This document shows, piece by piece, positions 22,802 to 31,673 of a stretch of DNA of 64,000 bases. The position numbers and the translations under genes were made by a program. The stretch is from DATBRV01 sp036560145 (lineage in GTDB: Bacteria > Myxococcota_A > UBA9160 > SMWR01): the NCBI GenBank assembly GCA_036560145.1, contig DATBRV010000097.1, forward strand, positions 11,532 through 75,531. The letters are read 5' to 3'. Every line of letters begins with the position of its first letter. Within the stretch, counting starts at the first letter, position 1. Below the pieces are notes generated by a model. It saw only the letters and a list, made by a program, of their open reading frames with translations. It had not been told where the DNA came from and ran no database searches.

Positions 22802-24613
22802 TCAGACCTCGAGCCCGATCGCTCGCATCAGGGCCAGCGCGTTGCTGCGCGTCACCACTCCGGGCCGCATGCGGAAATCGAAGTGCATCGCGCCGTCCAC
22901 CACCTGATCCTCGAAGTGCACGTTCCGCGCGCGCGCGCCGAGCTCGTCCGCGATCTGCGCGAGCGCGAGATCGTGGGTGGTGACGAGCCCCAACGCGCCG
23001 CGCCCCACCAGGCTGCGCACCACCGCCTCCGCGCCGATCCGCCGGTCGTGCGAGTTGGTGCCGTGCAGGATCTCGTCGAGCAGGAACAGGACGGCGCGGG
23101 CGCCCCGCGTCAGCTCCACGATCGATCGCAGCCGGCGGATCTCGTTGTAGAAGTGCGAATGGCCTTCCTTCAGCGAGTCGAAGACGCGCAGCGACGCCCC
23201 GACCGCGAGCGGCGAGAGCAGGAGCCGCCGCGCGCGCACCGGCGCGCCGGCCTGGGCCAGGACGGCCGCGACGCCGACGCTGCGCAGCAGGGTGCTCTTG
23301 CCCGACATGTTCGATCCGCTCACCAGCAGCAGACGCGGCTCGTCGCCGAGCCTCACGTCGTTGCGCACGCAGCGGGAGTCCGGGATCAGCGGATGGCCGA
23401 GCGCGTCGGCCTCGAAGCGGGGCGGTCCGTCGGCGAGCTCCGGGAAGGCGTCGTCCGGGTGCTCGTGGGCATGGGTCGCGAGCGACGCGAGCGCCTCCAG
23501 CTCGGCGGTGGCGTCGATCCAGGCGCGCAGCGAGGGCCCGCAGCGCGCGCGCCACGCGTCGATCGCGAGCGCGACCTGCGTGGTGAAGAGCAGCGCAGCG
23601 CCGATCGGCGCGAAGAGCTGGTTGCGCCGGGCGTCGAGGAGATCGACCAGCCGCCGCAGGCGCGCGATCTCCCGCCAGGCGGGGGCGCCGGCGGTTGCGA
23701 TCGCCTGGCGCAGCGCGACCAGACGCGGCGCGGTGAAGCGCTGCTCCTCGAGCACGGCGAGCAGCCGCGCGAGCAGGGCGAGCTCGCGCGCGGGGGCCTC
23801 GGTCTCGGCCAGCGTGCGGCGTACACGGCCGCGGATCGCCGTCGCCAGGATGCCGCCCACCCCGAGCACGGCGAACCAGGGGATCAGGAGCGGCGCGCCG
23901 GCGAGCGTGGCGACGACGAGCGCCGCCGAGAGCAGGGACAGCGCCGCGGCCGCCCAGCGCAGCGCGGGAGCCGGCGCGGGCGGCGCGGATTCGCCCCAGC
24001 GCTGGAGCGCCTCGGCGTGCAGGCCGCTGGCGACGGCTTCGCCGACCAGCGCGAGCGACTCGCGCAGATCCTGCGCGGGAGCGAGCTCCCGGACGGCCGC
24101 CTGGCGGCCGCGCGCTTCGTCGCGGGTGGCCGGCGCGAGCAGCCAGGCCGCCAGCATCGCCTCGCCCGCGGCCGTGCGCGCGCGGCAGAGCAACTCGAAG
24201 AGGCCTCCGGCGCCGAACAGATCGAGATCGTCGGCGTACAGGTGCTCGGGATCGCGGAAGCGCTCGCCGCCGGCGCCGCGGCCCGCGAAGCGTGCGTCCA
24301 GCCGCGCGACGCCGTCCTCGTAGTAGCGGACCGAGTGCTCGCGGGCCTCGGCGCGGCGCAACACCCGGTCGTGCAGGATCACGAGCGCGATGAACCCGAG
24401 GCCGGGCGCGAGCAGCCAGCGGGGATCGAGCCTCCCCGCCCCGAAGGCGATTCCGGCGAGCGCGACGCCGAGCCCGAACACCGCCAGGCGCGCCTGCGAG
24501 ATGCGCGCCGCGCTGCGCCGCGCCGCGGTCGCATCCGCGCGCCGCGCCGCCAGCCGGCTCTCGTACCCGGCGCGGATGGGGGCTCCCGGATCGCTGGCTG
24601 CGGGATCGGACAT
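22802..24613 (-). CDS. Membrane-anchored MutS-like ATPase
   Basis: A 603-residue protein with the MutS-family ATPase domain but without the mismatch-recognition N-domain. Walker A is GSNMSGKST (about residues 436-444), followed by FLLDEILHGTNSHDR (Walker B/signature) and LVTTHDLALAQIADE. Hydrophobic spans occur near residues 43-80 (AVFGLGVALAGIAFGAG, WLLAPGLGFIALVIL) and 220-260, placing it at the inner membrane. A family of such MutS-related membrane proteins exists in many bacteria without a known function; a role in classical mismatch repair is unlikely. It is divergent from lnt by 59 bases. Confidence 0.82.
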   Translation of the reverse strand: MSDPAASDPGAPIRAGYESRLAARRADATAARRSAARISQARLAVFGLGVALAGIAFGAGRLDPRWLLAPGLGFIALVILHDRVLRRAEAREHSVRYYEDGVARLDARFAGRGAGGERFRDPEHLYADDLDLFGAGGLFELLCRARTAAGEAMLAAWLLAPATRDEARGRQAAVRELAPAQDLRESLALVGEAVASGLHAEALQRWGESAPPAPAPALRWAAAALSLLSAALVVATLAGAPLLIPWFAVLGVGGILATAIRGRVRRTLAETEAPARELALLARLLAVLEEQRFTAPRLVALRQAIATAGAPAWREIARLRRLVDLLDARRNQLFAPIGAALLFTTQVALAIDAWRARCGPSLRAWIDATAELEALASLATHAHEHPDDAFPELADGPPRFEADALGHPLIPDSRCVRNDVRLGDEPRLLLVSGSNMSGKSTLLRSVGVAAVLAQAGAPVRARRLLLSPLAVGASLRVFDSLKEGHSHFYNEIRRLRSIVELTRGARAVLFLLDEILHGTNSHDRRIGAEAVVRSLVGRGALGLVTTHDLALAQIADELGARARNVHFEDQVVDGAMHFDFRMRPGVVTRSNALALMRAIGLEV

Positions 24614-24672
24614 GGCGCCGGAGTCTCCCGAAATCGCGCGTCGCGCGCACCGCGCAGGCTAGGCTTGCGGGC

Positions 24673-26208
24673 GTGACGACGAGCAAGGCAGCGGCCCTGG
24701 TGGCGCTCTCGGCGGCGCTCTACGGCCTCGCGTTCGCGCCGCTGCCGGGCGCGTGGCTCGCGGCCTGGGTCGCGTTCGCGCCCTTCTTCGCCGTCGTCGC
24801 GAGCGCGGGGCCGTCGCGGGCGGCGGGCCTCGGGCTCCTCTTCGGGCTCGCGAGCGGCCTCGCCACCTGCTGGTGGCTGCCGGAGATGCTGGTCCACTAC
24901 TTCGGCATGCCGCCGCTCGCGAGCTGGCTCGCCTCGCTCGGCTGCTTCGCGGCCTTCGCCGGCCTCCACTTCGCGGCCTTCGGCGCCTGGCTCGCCTGGC
25001 TCGCGCGGCGCGGACGGGTGTCGCCCTTCGCCGTCGCGCTGGGCTTCGTGAGCTGCGAGTGGGCGCGCGCCTCGCTGCTGGTGCCGAATCCGCAGGCGCT
25101 CTCGGCCTACAGCCAGATCGACTTCCGACCGCTCGCGCAGCTCGCGGATCTCGCCGGGCCGTGGGGAATCGGCTTCCTGCTGGCCGGGGCGAACGCGCTG
25201 GCCGCGGCGGCGCTGGCCCCGGCGCTGCGGCCGCTTCGATGGCGACGCGACCTCGCGCTGCTGGGCGCCGCGCTCGCGGCCGCGCTGGCGTACGGCGAGA
25301 GCCGCCTGGCTCGGGACTTTGCAACCGGACCCGAGCTTCGCGTCGCGGTGGTGCAGGGCGGGGTGGCGCGCAGCGACGATGCGCGGGGCGGGGACTCGCG
25401 CGCGGAGCTCGAGCGCTACCTCGCGCTCACGGGCGAGGCCGTCGCCGCGTCGCAGCCGCAACTCGTGGTCTGGCCCGAAGGCGCGATCGACTTCTCGCCG
25501 TTCGGCGCGACCCAGCGCATGCTGCGGCTCCGCGACTTCTCGCGCGGCCTCGATCCCGATCTCGTCCTCGGCGCGCCGCGCCCGGGCGCCGACGGACGCC
25601 GCTTCAACGCCATGCTCCAGTTCCGTCGCGGGCGTCCGGTCGCGATCCAGGACAAGCTCGAGCCGATGCCCTTCTCGGAATCGCGCCCGCTCGGCGGCGC
25701 GCTTGGCCTGGGGCGCGACGCGTACGCGCCGGGCGACGGCGTGCACCTCTTCGAGATCGGGGGCCTGCGCTTCGGCACCGCGATCTGCTCCGAGGCGATG
25801 GGCCCCGCGTTCGCGCGCCGCGTGGTGGGCGAGGGCGCGACCGCGCTGCTGAATCCCTCGAACGACTACTGGTTCACCTCGGCGGCGCCCGCGCGGGCGC
25901 AGCTCGCGAAGACGCGCTTTCGCGCGATCGAGACGCGGCGCTGGATCGTGCGGGCCACCTCGACGGGCTACTCCGCGCTGATCGATCCGCGCGGCGACCT
26001 GGCGGCGGTCTCGGGGTTCGGCGGCGCGGAATGGCTGACGGGGAGCGTGCGGGGCGCGGGCGGCATCTCGCTCCACCAGCGCATCGGGGGCGTCTTGGGT
26101 CCGGGGGCGCTCGCCGGCTGTCTCGTGCTGAGCTTGGCCCGTTTCGCCCGAACCACTTCTGTTTCGCCCGGATGGATGCCTCGCCTGCGCATGCGAGATT
26201 CCCGTTGA
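24673..26208 (+). CDS. lnt: Apolipoprotein N-acyltransferase Lnt
   Basis: Adds the third acyl chain to lipoproteins in the inner membrane, needed for sorting to the outer membrane in diderms. The 511-residue protein has about six membrane spans in the first 210 residues and a nitrilase-type domain with the catalytic triad Glu269 (VVWPEGAID), Lys328 (QDKLEPMPFSE) and Cys372 (AICSEAMGP). FNPSND-like LNPSNDYWF is also present. Starts at GTG 24673. Several lipoproteins in the window (OmpA/collagen, glycine zipper) are likely clients. Confidence 0.93.
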   Translation: MTTSKAAALVALSAALYGLAFAPLPGAWLAAWVAFAPFFAVVASAGPSRAAGLGLLFGLASGLATCWWLPEMLVHYFGMPPLASWLASLGCFAAFAGLHFAAFGAWLAWLARRGRVSPFAVALGFVSCEWARASLLVPNPQALSAYSQIDFRPLAQLADLAGPWGIGFLLAGANALAAAALAPALRPLRWRRDLALLGAALAAALAYGESRLARDFATGPELRVAVVQGGVARSDDARGGDSRAELERYLALTGEAVAASQPQLVVWPEGAIDFSPFGATQRMLRLRDFSRGLDPDLVLGAPRPGADGRRFNAMLQFRRGRPVAIQDKLEPMPFSESRPLGGALGLGRDAYAPGDGVHLFEIGGLRFGTAICSEAMGPAFARRVVGEGATALLNPSNDYWFTSAAPARAQLAKTRFRAIETRRWIVRATSTGYSALIDPRGDLAAVSGFGGAEWLTGSVRGAGGISLHQRIGGVLGPGALAGCLVLSLARFARTTSVSPGWMPRLRMRDSR

Positions 26209-26259
26209 CGACGGCCCGCCGTTTCAAGAAGAATGGCGCTTTCACCCAGGAGGACCGCC

Positions 26260-26976
26260 ATGAGGACTGCCCCCTTCGCCACGGCTGCTTGCGCCTTCGC
26301 CCTGCTCGTCAGCTCTCCGACGCTCGCGAGCATCCCGGGAAACATCCAGGAGAAGGCGAGGGAGGGACTCCTGCACGTCTGCCGCGACGTCGAGCCGGGC
26401 AACGTGAACTATCACGTCTGCGACGAGCAGGTGAGCCTGTTCGATCCGCAGAGCCCCTACACGGGCTCCGAGTGCACGGCGGCCGGTCTCCCGCCGATCT
26501 GCCGGATCGACTTCATCCCCAATGTCCGGCTGACGGGGAACATGACCCTGATCGACGACGATCTGCCCCTCGACGGGGACGGTCTCTTCAACGGGAACGC
26601 GCAAGCGACCATGATCCTGAATCTCAAGTTCGACTGGAAGGTGCTCACGCTGATCGAGTCCTTCGAGGGAACCAAGATCGGGAACTGGAACCCGTTCGAC
26701 GAGTTCGGGCTCGCGGATCCGACGCAGGAGATCGAATACACGAACTCCCCGAGCACGGCCTTCCAGTTCTCGAACGGGAACCTCGTCGAGCTCGGGCTCG
26801 AGATCCGCGACATCGCGCAGACGTTCTATCCCAGCGAGGATCTCTCGGGCGCGGTGCCGGTGCTGACGAGCATCGTGCGCAATCCGAGCAAGTCGCCGGT
26901 CGACGCAAGCGGAAACGGTCTAGGGACGGCCGGCTACTTCCAGGTCGTCGTCCGGTTCGCACGCGTTCGACCCTAG
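26260..26976 (+). CDS. Secreted hypothetical protein
   Basis: I do not recognise the 238-residue product. ATG 26260 has AGGAGG seven bases upstream and begins a signal peptide (TAPFATAACAFALLVSSPTLA, cut before SIPGN). The mature part has six cysteines within the first 65 residues after cleavage or nearby (LHVCRD, YHVCDEQ, SECTAAG, PICRIDF), suggesting disulfides, then beta-rich sequence (ATMILNLKFDWKVLTLIESFEG). A secreted or periplasmic beta-sandwich protein is a reasonable guess. It stands alone between lnt and the cyclase gene. Confidence 0.6.
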   Translation: MRTAPFATAACAFALLVSSPTLASIPGNIQEKAREGLLHVCRDVEPGNVNYHVCDEQVSLFDPQSPYTGSECTAAGLPPICRIDFIPNVRLTGNMTLIDDDLPLDGDGLFNGNAQATMILNLKFDWKVLTLIESFEGTKIGNWNPFDEFGLADPTQEIEYTNSPSTAFQFSNGNLVELGLEIRDIAQTFYPSEDLSGAVPVLTSIVRNPSKSPVDASGNGLGTAGYFQVVVRFARVRP

Positions 26977-27023
26977 CCACGCCGGCCGCGCGGCGGCTCC
27001 TGTAGCGCGTTAAGCTTTCGCGC

Positions 27024-29378
27024 GTGCGCAGGCTTCGCACCCTTGACGCCGCGCTGCTGGCGCTGCTCGCGCCGCTCTGGGCGCTCTGCGTCGCGCTTCA
27101 CGTCGTGCGCGCCTCCGAGCATCGCATCGCCTGGCTGCCGCTCCAGGTCGAGGCAGGGCCGGAGGGCTGGCCGCTGGTGCGCGGCTTCGTCGCGGGGGTC
27201 GAGGGCGGGGCGTCCGGCGTCCAGCCCGGGGATACGCTCGTCCGCGTCGGAAGCCGCGATCTCCAGGGGATCGGCGCGCTCGCCTTCACGGCGGCGGCCT
27301 GGGCGGAGCTCGGACCGCAGCTGCGCGCTCCGCTGGTCTGGCGGCGGGGCGGCGAAGAGCGCAGCGGCGAGCTCGTCCTCGCGCCGGTGTCGCGCCCGCT
27401 CCGCACACTTCCGCTCACGCTGATCACCGGCGCCGTCGTGATCCTGGTCTTTTTGCGCACGCGCGGCGGTCCGCTCGGGCGCGCGGTGCTCGGCGCGGGC
27501 GTCGCCCACAGCCTCCAGTGGGCCAGCTTCTTCGGCCCGGTGCCGTGGCAGTCGAGCCTCGCGCTCGCGACGGCGATCGCGGGCGCCACGCTGACCTTTC
27601 CCCTCATGCTGCGCGCGATCCTGCTGCTTCCGGTGGCGCCGCGGCCGCCGACGCGCATCGGCCGCGAGTGGCCGTGGCTCTTCCTCGCGATGGGCCCCGC
27701 GGTGACGAGCTGGCTGCTCGGCTGGCCGCTGCCGAGCGAGGACGGGCTGCGCGCCGTGCTCGCGCTGAACGTGGTCTTCGCGCTCGCGGCGCTGGCGCTG
27801 CTCACGAGCCGATATGCCCGCGCAGGCGCCGCGGGGCGGCGCAAGCTCAAGTGGTTGCTGCTCGGTTACTACCTGGCGATGCTCCCGCTCGCCGCCGCCT
27901 CCGGCCTCGCGGCCTTCGACCCGAGCTTCGTCTGGCTTCAGGAGGTGGCGGCCGCGGCGAGCGTCGCGATCCCGATCAGCATCTGCATCGCGATCGTGCG
28001 CGACGACTTCCTCGACATCGACCGCCTGCTCACCGAGACGGCGGCCTGGACGGGCGCGTCCCTGCTGCTCCTGCTCGCGCTGCTCCAGGGGATCCCGACG
28101 CTCTCGCGCTGGCTCGCCGAGTCCGGCGGGATCGACCAGGCCGCTTCGCAGGCGCTGGTGCTGGCGGCCGTCGCGGGCGTCGGCGTGCCGGCGCGCCGTT
28201 GGCTCTCGCCGCTGCTTCAGCGCCTCTTCTTCCGGGAGCGCGGCGCGATCGAGGGCGCGCTCGGGCGGCTTCGCGACGAGCTCGATCACGCCGACGATCC
28301 CGGCCGGCTCCTCGAGATCCTCGGAGGGCGCCTGAGCGAGATCTTCGAGCCGGAAGGCTGCGTCGTGTATGCGCGCGCCGACGACTCCTTCGGGCCGGTG
28401 TACATCTCGGGATCCCTGGTGCCTCCCGCCTTCGAGGCGGATGGCGCGCTGGTCGCGCTCCTCGAGGAGCAGGAGGCTCCGGCCGACGCCGCGCGCTGGC
28501 GGCGCTGGCGCCGGACCGGTCTGATCCGCGGCGAGGCGGGGGCGGCGCTCGACGCGCTCCAGCCCGCGCTGATCGTGCCGGTGCGCGGCGCGGGGCGGCT
28601 CGCCGCTTTCGTGTGCCTCGGCCCGCGCCACTCGGGCGAGCTCTACGGCGCCAGCGAGAAGGCCCTGCTCGCGGCGCTGTCCGAGCGCGCTTCGAGCTGC
28701 CTGCGCCGCGCGGGCGACGTCAAGCTGCTCGAGCGAAGCCACGAGCTGCGCGCCAAGCTCGAGCGCTACGTGCCGAGCGTGATCGCCAAGGGGATCGAGC
28801 GCGGCGAGGAGATCGCGCCGCGCGAGCGCGAGGTCAGCGTCCTGTTCGTGGACATCCGCGGCTACACGCGCTTCTCCGAGACGCGCTCGCCCGAGGAGAT
28901 CTTCGATCTGGTCAGCCGCTACACCGAGCTGGTTTCCGGGATCGTCGCGCGGCACGGCGGCTCGGTGGTCGAGTTCCACGGCGACGGCCTGATGGCCGTC
29001 TTCGGGGCGCCGCGCGAGCTTCCCGACAAGGAGCTCGCCGCGGTCGAGACGGCGCGCGAGGTGGTGCGCGAGGTCCCGCGGCTCGAGGTGCCGGGAGATC
29101 CGCTCTCCGTCGGCGTGGGGATCGCCACCGGCACCGCCTTCGTCGGCAACATCCGCTCGGCGGATCGCGTGATCTGGGGAGCGCTCGGCAACACCACGAA
29201 CCTGGCCGCCCGGCTCCAGGCGATGTCGCGCGAGCTGGTCGCCTCGGTGGTGATCGACGCGGTCACCCGGGAACGCGCGAGAGAGGCGGCCGCGGGCTTC
29301 GTCGACCAGGGCGAGCTGCCCGTGCGCGGCCGCAGCCAGGGCGAGCGCGCCTTCGCGCTGCCGCTGCTGGCCGCCTGA
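27024..29378 (+). CDS. Membrane class III adenylate/guanylate cyclase with PDZ-like and GAF domains
   Basis: A 784-residue cyclase. A first span (residues 8-26) leads to a PDZ-like domain (about 35-125; GASGVQPGDTLVRVGSRDLQG) outside the membrane, then about seven further spans (130-400), a GAF-like domain (about 410-560) and the class III catalytic domain from about 580. Motifs are VLFVDIRGYTRFSE with the metal Asp near 607, FHGDGLMAVFGAP with the second Asp, and GALGNTTNLAARLQ. It should make cAMP (or cGMP) in response to something bound by the PDZ or GAF part. It begins at GTG and converges on the GT4 gene with 21 bases between. Confidence 0.85.
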   Translation: MRRLRTLDAALLALLAPLWALCVALHVVRASEHRIAWLPLQVEAGPEGWPLVRGFVAGVEGGASGVQPGDTLVRVGSRDLQGIGALAFTAAAWAELGPQLRAPLVWRRGGEERSGELVLAPVSRPLRTLPLTLITGAVVILVFLRTRGGPLGRAVLGAGVAHSLQWASFFGPVPWQSSLALATAIAGATLTFPLMLRAILLLPVAPRPPTRIGREWPWLFLAMGPAVTSWLLGWPLPSEDGLRAVLALNVVFALAALALLTSRYARAGAAGRRKLKWLLLGYYLAMLPLAAASGLAAFDPSFVWLQEVAAAASVAIPISICIAIVRDDFLDIDRLLTETAAWTGASLLLLLALLQGIPTLSRWLAESGGIDQAASQALVLAAVAGVGVPARRWLSPLLQRLFFRERGAIEGALGRLRDELDHADDPGRLLEILGGRLSEIFEPEGCVVYARADDSFGPVYISGSLVPPAFEADGALVALLEEQEAPADAARWRRWRRTGLIRGEAGAALDALQPALIVPVRGAGRLAAFVCLGPRHSGELYGASEKALLAALSERASSCLRRAGDVKLLERSHELRAKLERYVPSVIAKGIERGEEIAPREREVSVLFVDIRGYTRFSETRSPEEIFDLVSRYTELVSGIVARHGGSVVEFHGDGLMAVFGAPRELPDKELAAVETAREVVREVPRLEVPGDPLSVGVGIATGTAFVGNIRSADRVIWGALGNTTNLAARLQAMSRELVASVVIDAVTRERAREAAAGFVDQGELPVRGRSQGERAFALPLLAA

Positions 29379-29399
29379 CGAAGCCGCCCCGCGCGCGAT

Positions 29400-30479
29400 T
29401 CAGCCGGCGTGCGCGCTCTGGACGGCGGCGAGGATCTCGCCGATCGGACGGCTCTCCCGGGCGGTCAGCGTGTTCACGAACACGGAAGGCCACTCCGCTG
29501 CGAAGCTCCGATGGCAGCCCTGGCTGGCGTAGAGCTCGTCGACGCACCGGAAGAGCCGCTCGCGGTGCTCCCGCATCCTCTCGAGGGTGCGCGCCCGGAT
29601 CTCGTGGCTCGTCAGCTTGCAGTCTCGAAGCTCCGAGACCGCCTCCGCAACCGCGCGCGGATGGGGGGCGACGATCCGCACGTAATCGGGGTGATAGAAG
29701 TCGTCGCGCCCGCCCTCGCTCGGCGTCGAGACGACGGGAAGCCCCGCCAGCAGGTACTGCCCGCTGGCGTTCATGGATCCCTCTTCCCGGGAGAGCGCGA
29801 GACCGACAGCGCACTGGTTCAGCGCCTGGTTGACCTCCGGCGACGAAAGCCGGGGATAGGCGTCGGAAAACGGCCTGCCGTTGAAGACGTGCGCGCGGGC
29901 GACGATGGGCGCGATCTCCGCCTCGTAGTCCGGCTCCGGCTTCTTGTGGAACGAGTAGGTGATGAGCGCGAGATTCGGAATCTCGGCGGCGAGGGCGTGG
30001 CGCTTGAAGCGCGAGAATCTCGCATCGTACACCGCGTCGAAGCGGATCTGACGGTCCGGAAGCGGGCGGAAGATGCGCTCGTCGAGGAAGGCCGCGTTGT
30101 TCACGTGGAGCGTCGGAAGGCCGGAGGCTCGGAAGTGCTCGAGCTCGTCCGGGCTCGCCGCGAGGAAAGTGATCCGGTGGTCTCCGGTCCGCCGTATCCG
30201 GCGCTGGAGCCGCACCAGCCGCTCGACGCGCCGCCGTCTCGCGTGGTTCCAGCTGGTCGTGTAGAGGATGTCGACCCGGCGATCGCGAAGGGCGCGAAGC
30301 AGCCGGTGGATGGGCGCTCCCGGCTCGAAGGCGTAGTCCCGGACGTGGAACACGATCGGGCGCGCCGACAGCAGCAGGAATGGCGCGGCGGTCGATGGCC
30401 GCAGCCGCGCTTGGAAGGCGAACGCCACGCGCTCCCGGAGCGCCCGCCGTCCCCAGTGGATCTGAAGCGTCGAGCGAAT
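29400..30479 (-). CDS. GT4-like glycosyltransferase, copy 1 (probable ATT start)
   Basis: A 359-residue GT-B fold glycosyltransferase (group 1/GT4-like): WNHARRRRVERLVRLQ, FNGRPFSDAYP, and the nucleotide-sugar site region VGLALSREEGSMNASGQYLLAGLPVVSTPS. It is a paralogue of the next gene over its full length. No ATG, GTG or TTG fits the conserved N-terminus: similarity to the paralogue begins at IRST at an ATT codon (30477-30479) preceded by a G-rich SD-like run, and starting there gives both proteins exactly 359 residues. The frame is open further upstream but has no similarity. It probably builds a surface glycan with the divergent GT2 genes. Confidence 0.75.
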   Translation of the reverse strand: MRSTLQIHWGRRALRERVAFAFQARLRPSTAAPFLLLSARPIVFHVRDYAFEPGAPIHRLLRALRDRRVDILYTTSWNHARRRRVERLVRLQRRIRRTGDHRITFLAASPDELEHFRASGLPTLHVNNAAFLDERIFRPLPDRQIRFDAVYDARFSRFKRHALAAEIPNLALITYSFHKKPEPDYEAEIAPIVARAHVFNGRPFSDAYPRLSSPEVNQALNQCAVGLALSREEGSMNASGQYLLAGLPVVSTPSEGGRDDFYHPDYVRIVAPHPRAVAEAVSELRDCKLTSHEIRARTLERMREHRERLFRCVDELYASQGCHRSFAAEWPSVFVNTLTARESRPIGEILAAVQSAHAG

Positions 30480-30502
30480 CGCCCCCCCCTCGCCCCCCCG
30501 CT

Positions 30503-31582
30503 TCAGCGGGCGTGCGCGGCCGTGATCGCCGCGAGGATGCCGGCGGTCGGATCCGGCTCCGCCTCGATCAGCTTGTCGACGAAGACGAAAGGCCACTCGG
30601 TCTCGAATTTCCGGTCGAACCCCTGGCTGGCGTAGATGTCGTCGACGCACTGAAAGAGCTGCTGCCGTTGCTCCCGCACCGTCGCGAGGGTGCGAGCCCG
30701 GATCTCGTCGGGCGACACCTTGCAGCGCCGCATCTCCGAGACGCCCTCCGCGACCGCTCGCGGAGTCGGATCGACGATCCGTGCGTAGTCGGAGTGATAG
30801 AACTCGTCGCGGCCGCCTTCGCTCGGCGTCGAGACGACGGGAAGCCCCGCCAGCAGGTACTGCCCGCTGGCGTACATGCCCCCCTCTTCCCGCGAGAGCG
30901 CGAGCCCGACGGCGCACTGGTTGAGGGCCTCGTTCACCTCCTGCAGAGACAGTTGGCGATAGTCGCGGGAGAATGGATCGCCGTTGAAGACGTGGGCGCG
31001 GGCGAAGACGGGGGCGACGAGCGCCCGGTAGGCTGGATCCACGCGCCCCTGGTACACGTAGGTGAGCAGCGCCAGATTCGGAACCTCGGCCGCGAGCGGG
31101 TGGCGCTTGAAGGGCGAGAGCCTCGCGTCGTACACCGCGTCGAAGCGGACCCGGCGTCCCGGCAGCGGACGAAAGATGCGCTCGTCCGTGGTGGCGGTGT
31201 TGCCCACGAGGATCGCGGCGAGGCCGGCGCGCCGGAACCTCACGACTTCGCCCGCGCTCGACGCGAGGAACGTGATCCGGTGGTCCCCGATCTTCCGCAG
31301 CCGCCACTGGAGCCGCACCAGCCGCTCGACCAGCCGCCGCCTCGTGTGGTTCCAGCTGAGCGTGTGGAGGATGTCGACCCGGCGGTGGCGAAGCGCGCGG
31401 AGCAGGCGGAAGGCGGGAGATCCCGGCAGGAAGGCCCAGTCGATGGCATGCAGCACGATCGGGCGTGCCGAGATCAGCAGGAGGGGCGCCTCCTGCGAAG
31501 GTTGCAGCGCGGAGCGGGCGGCGAATTCCAGGCGCTCCCGCAGCGCGATGCCTCCCCAGAGGATTCGTCGGGTCGAGCGAAT
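30503..31582 (-). CDS. GT4-like glycosyltransferase, copy 2 (probable ATT start)
   Basis: A 359-residue paralogue of the downstream gene (WNHTRRRLVERLVRLQW, FNGDPFSRDYR, ALSREEGGMYASGQYLLAG). In the 45 bases upstream of the ATT at 31580-31582 no ATG, GTG or TTG occurs in frame, and the first in-frame canonical start downstream (GTG near 31456) would remove about 42 residues that are conserved in the other copy. GAGGGAG lies five bases before the ATT. Initiation at AUU is therefore my best reading. The gene is 91 bases from the divergent PqqD-like gene and probably shares its regulation. Confidence 0.75.
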   Translation of the reverse strand: MRSTRRILWGGIALRERLEFAARSALQPSQEAPLLLISARPIVLHAIDWAFLPGSPAFRLLRALRHRRVDILHTLSWNHTRRRLVERLVRLQWRLRKIGDHRITFLASSAGEVVRFRRAGLAAILVGNTATTDERIFRPLPGRRVRFDAVYDARLSPFKRHPLAAEVPNLALLTYVYQGRVDPAYRALVAPVFARAHVFNGDPFSRDYRQLSLQEVNEALNQCAVGLALSREEGGMYASGQYLLAGLPVVSTPSEGGRDEFYHSDYARIVDPTPRAVAEGVSEMRRCKVSPDEIRARTLATVREQRQQLFQCVDDIYASQGFDRKFETEWPFVFVDKLIEAEPDPTAGILAAITAAHAR

Positions 31583-31673
31583 GAGACTCCCTCGCGATGG
31601 CGGTGCGGGAAACCCGGCGGACGGACTACTATAGGGCGCGCTTGATTTCGTCGGTAGCGGATCGGGGCGCGCG

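Noticed and set aside
30480..30502. Frameshift in the C-rich tract as explanation for the missing start of the first GT4 copy
   Set aside because: The second copy has the same missing canonical start without any such tract, and similarity ends at the same ATT in both.
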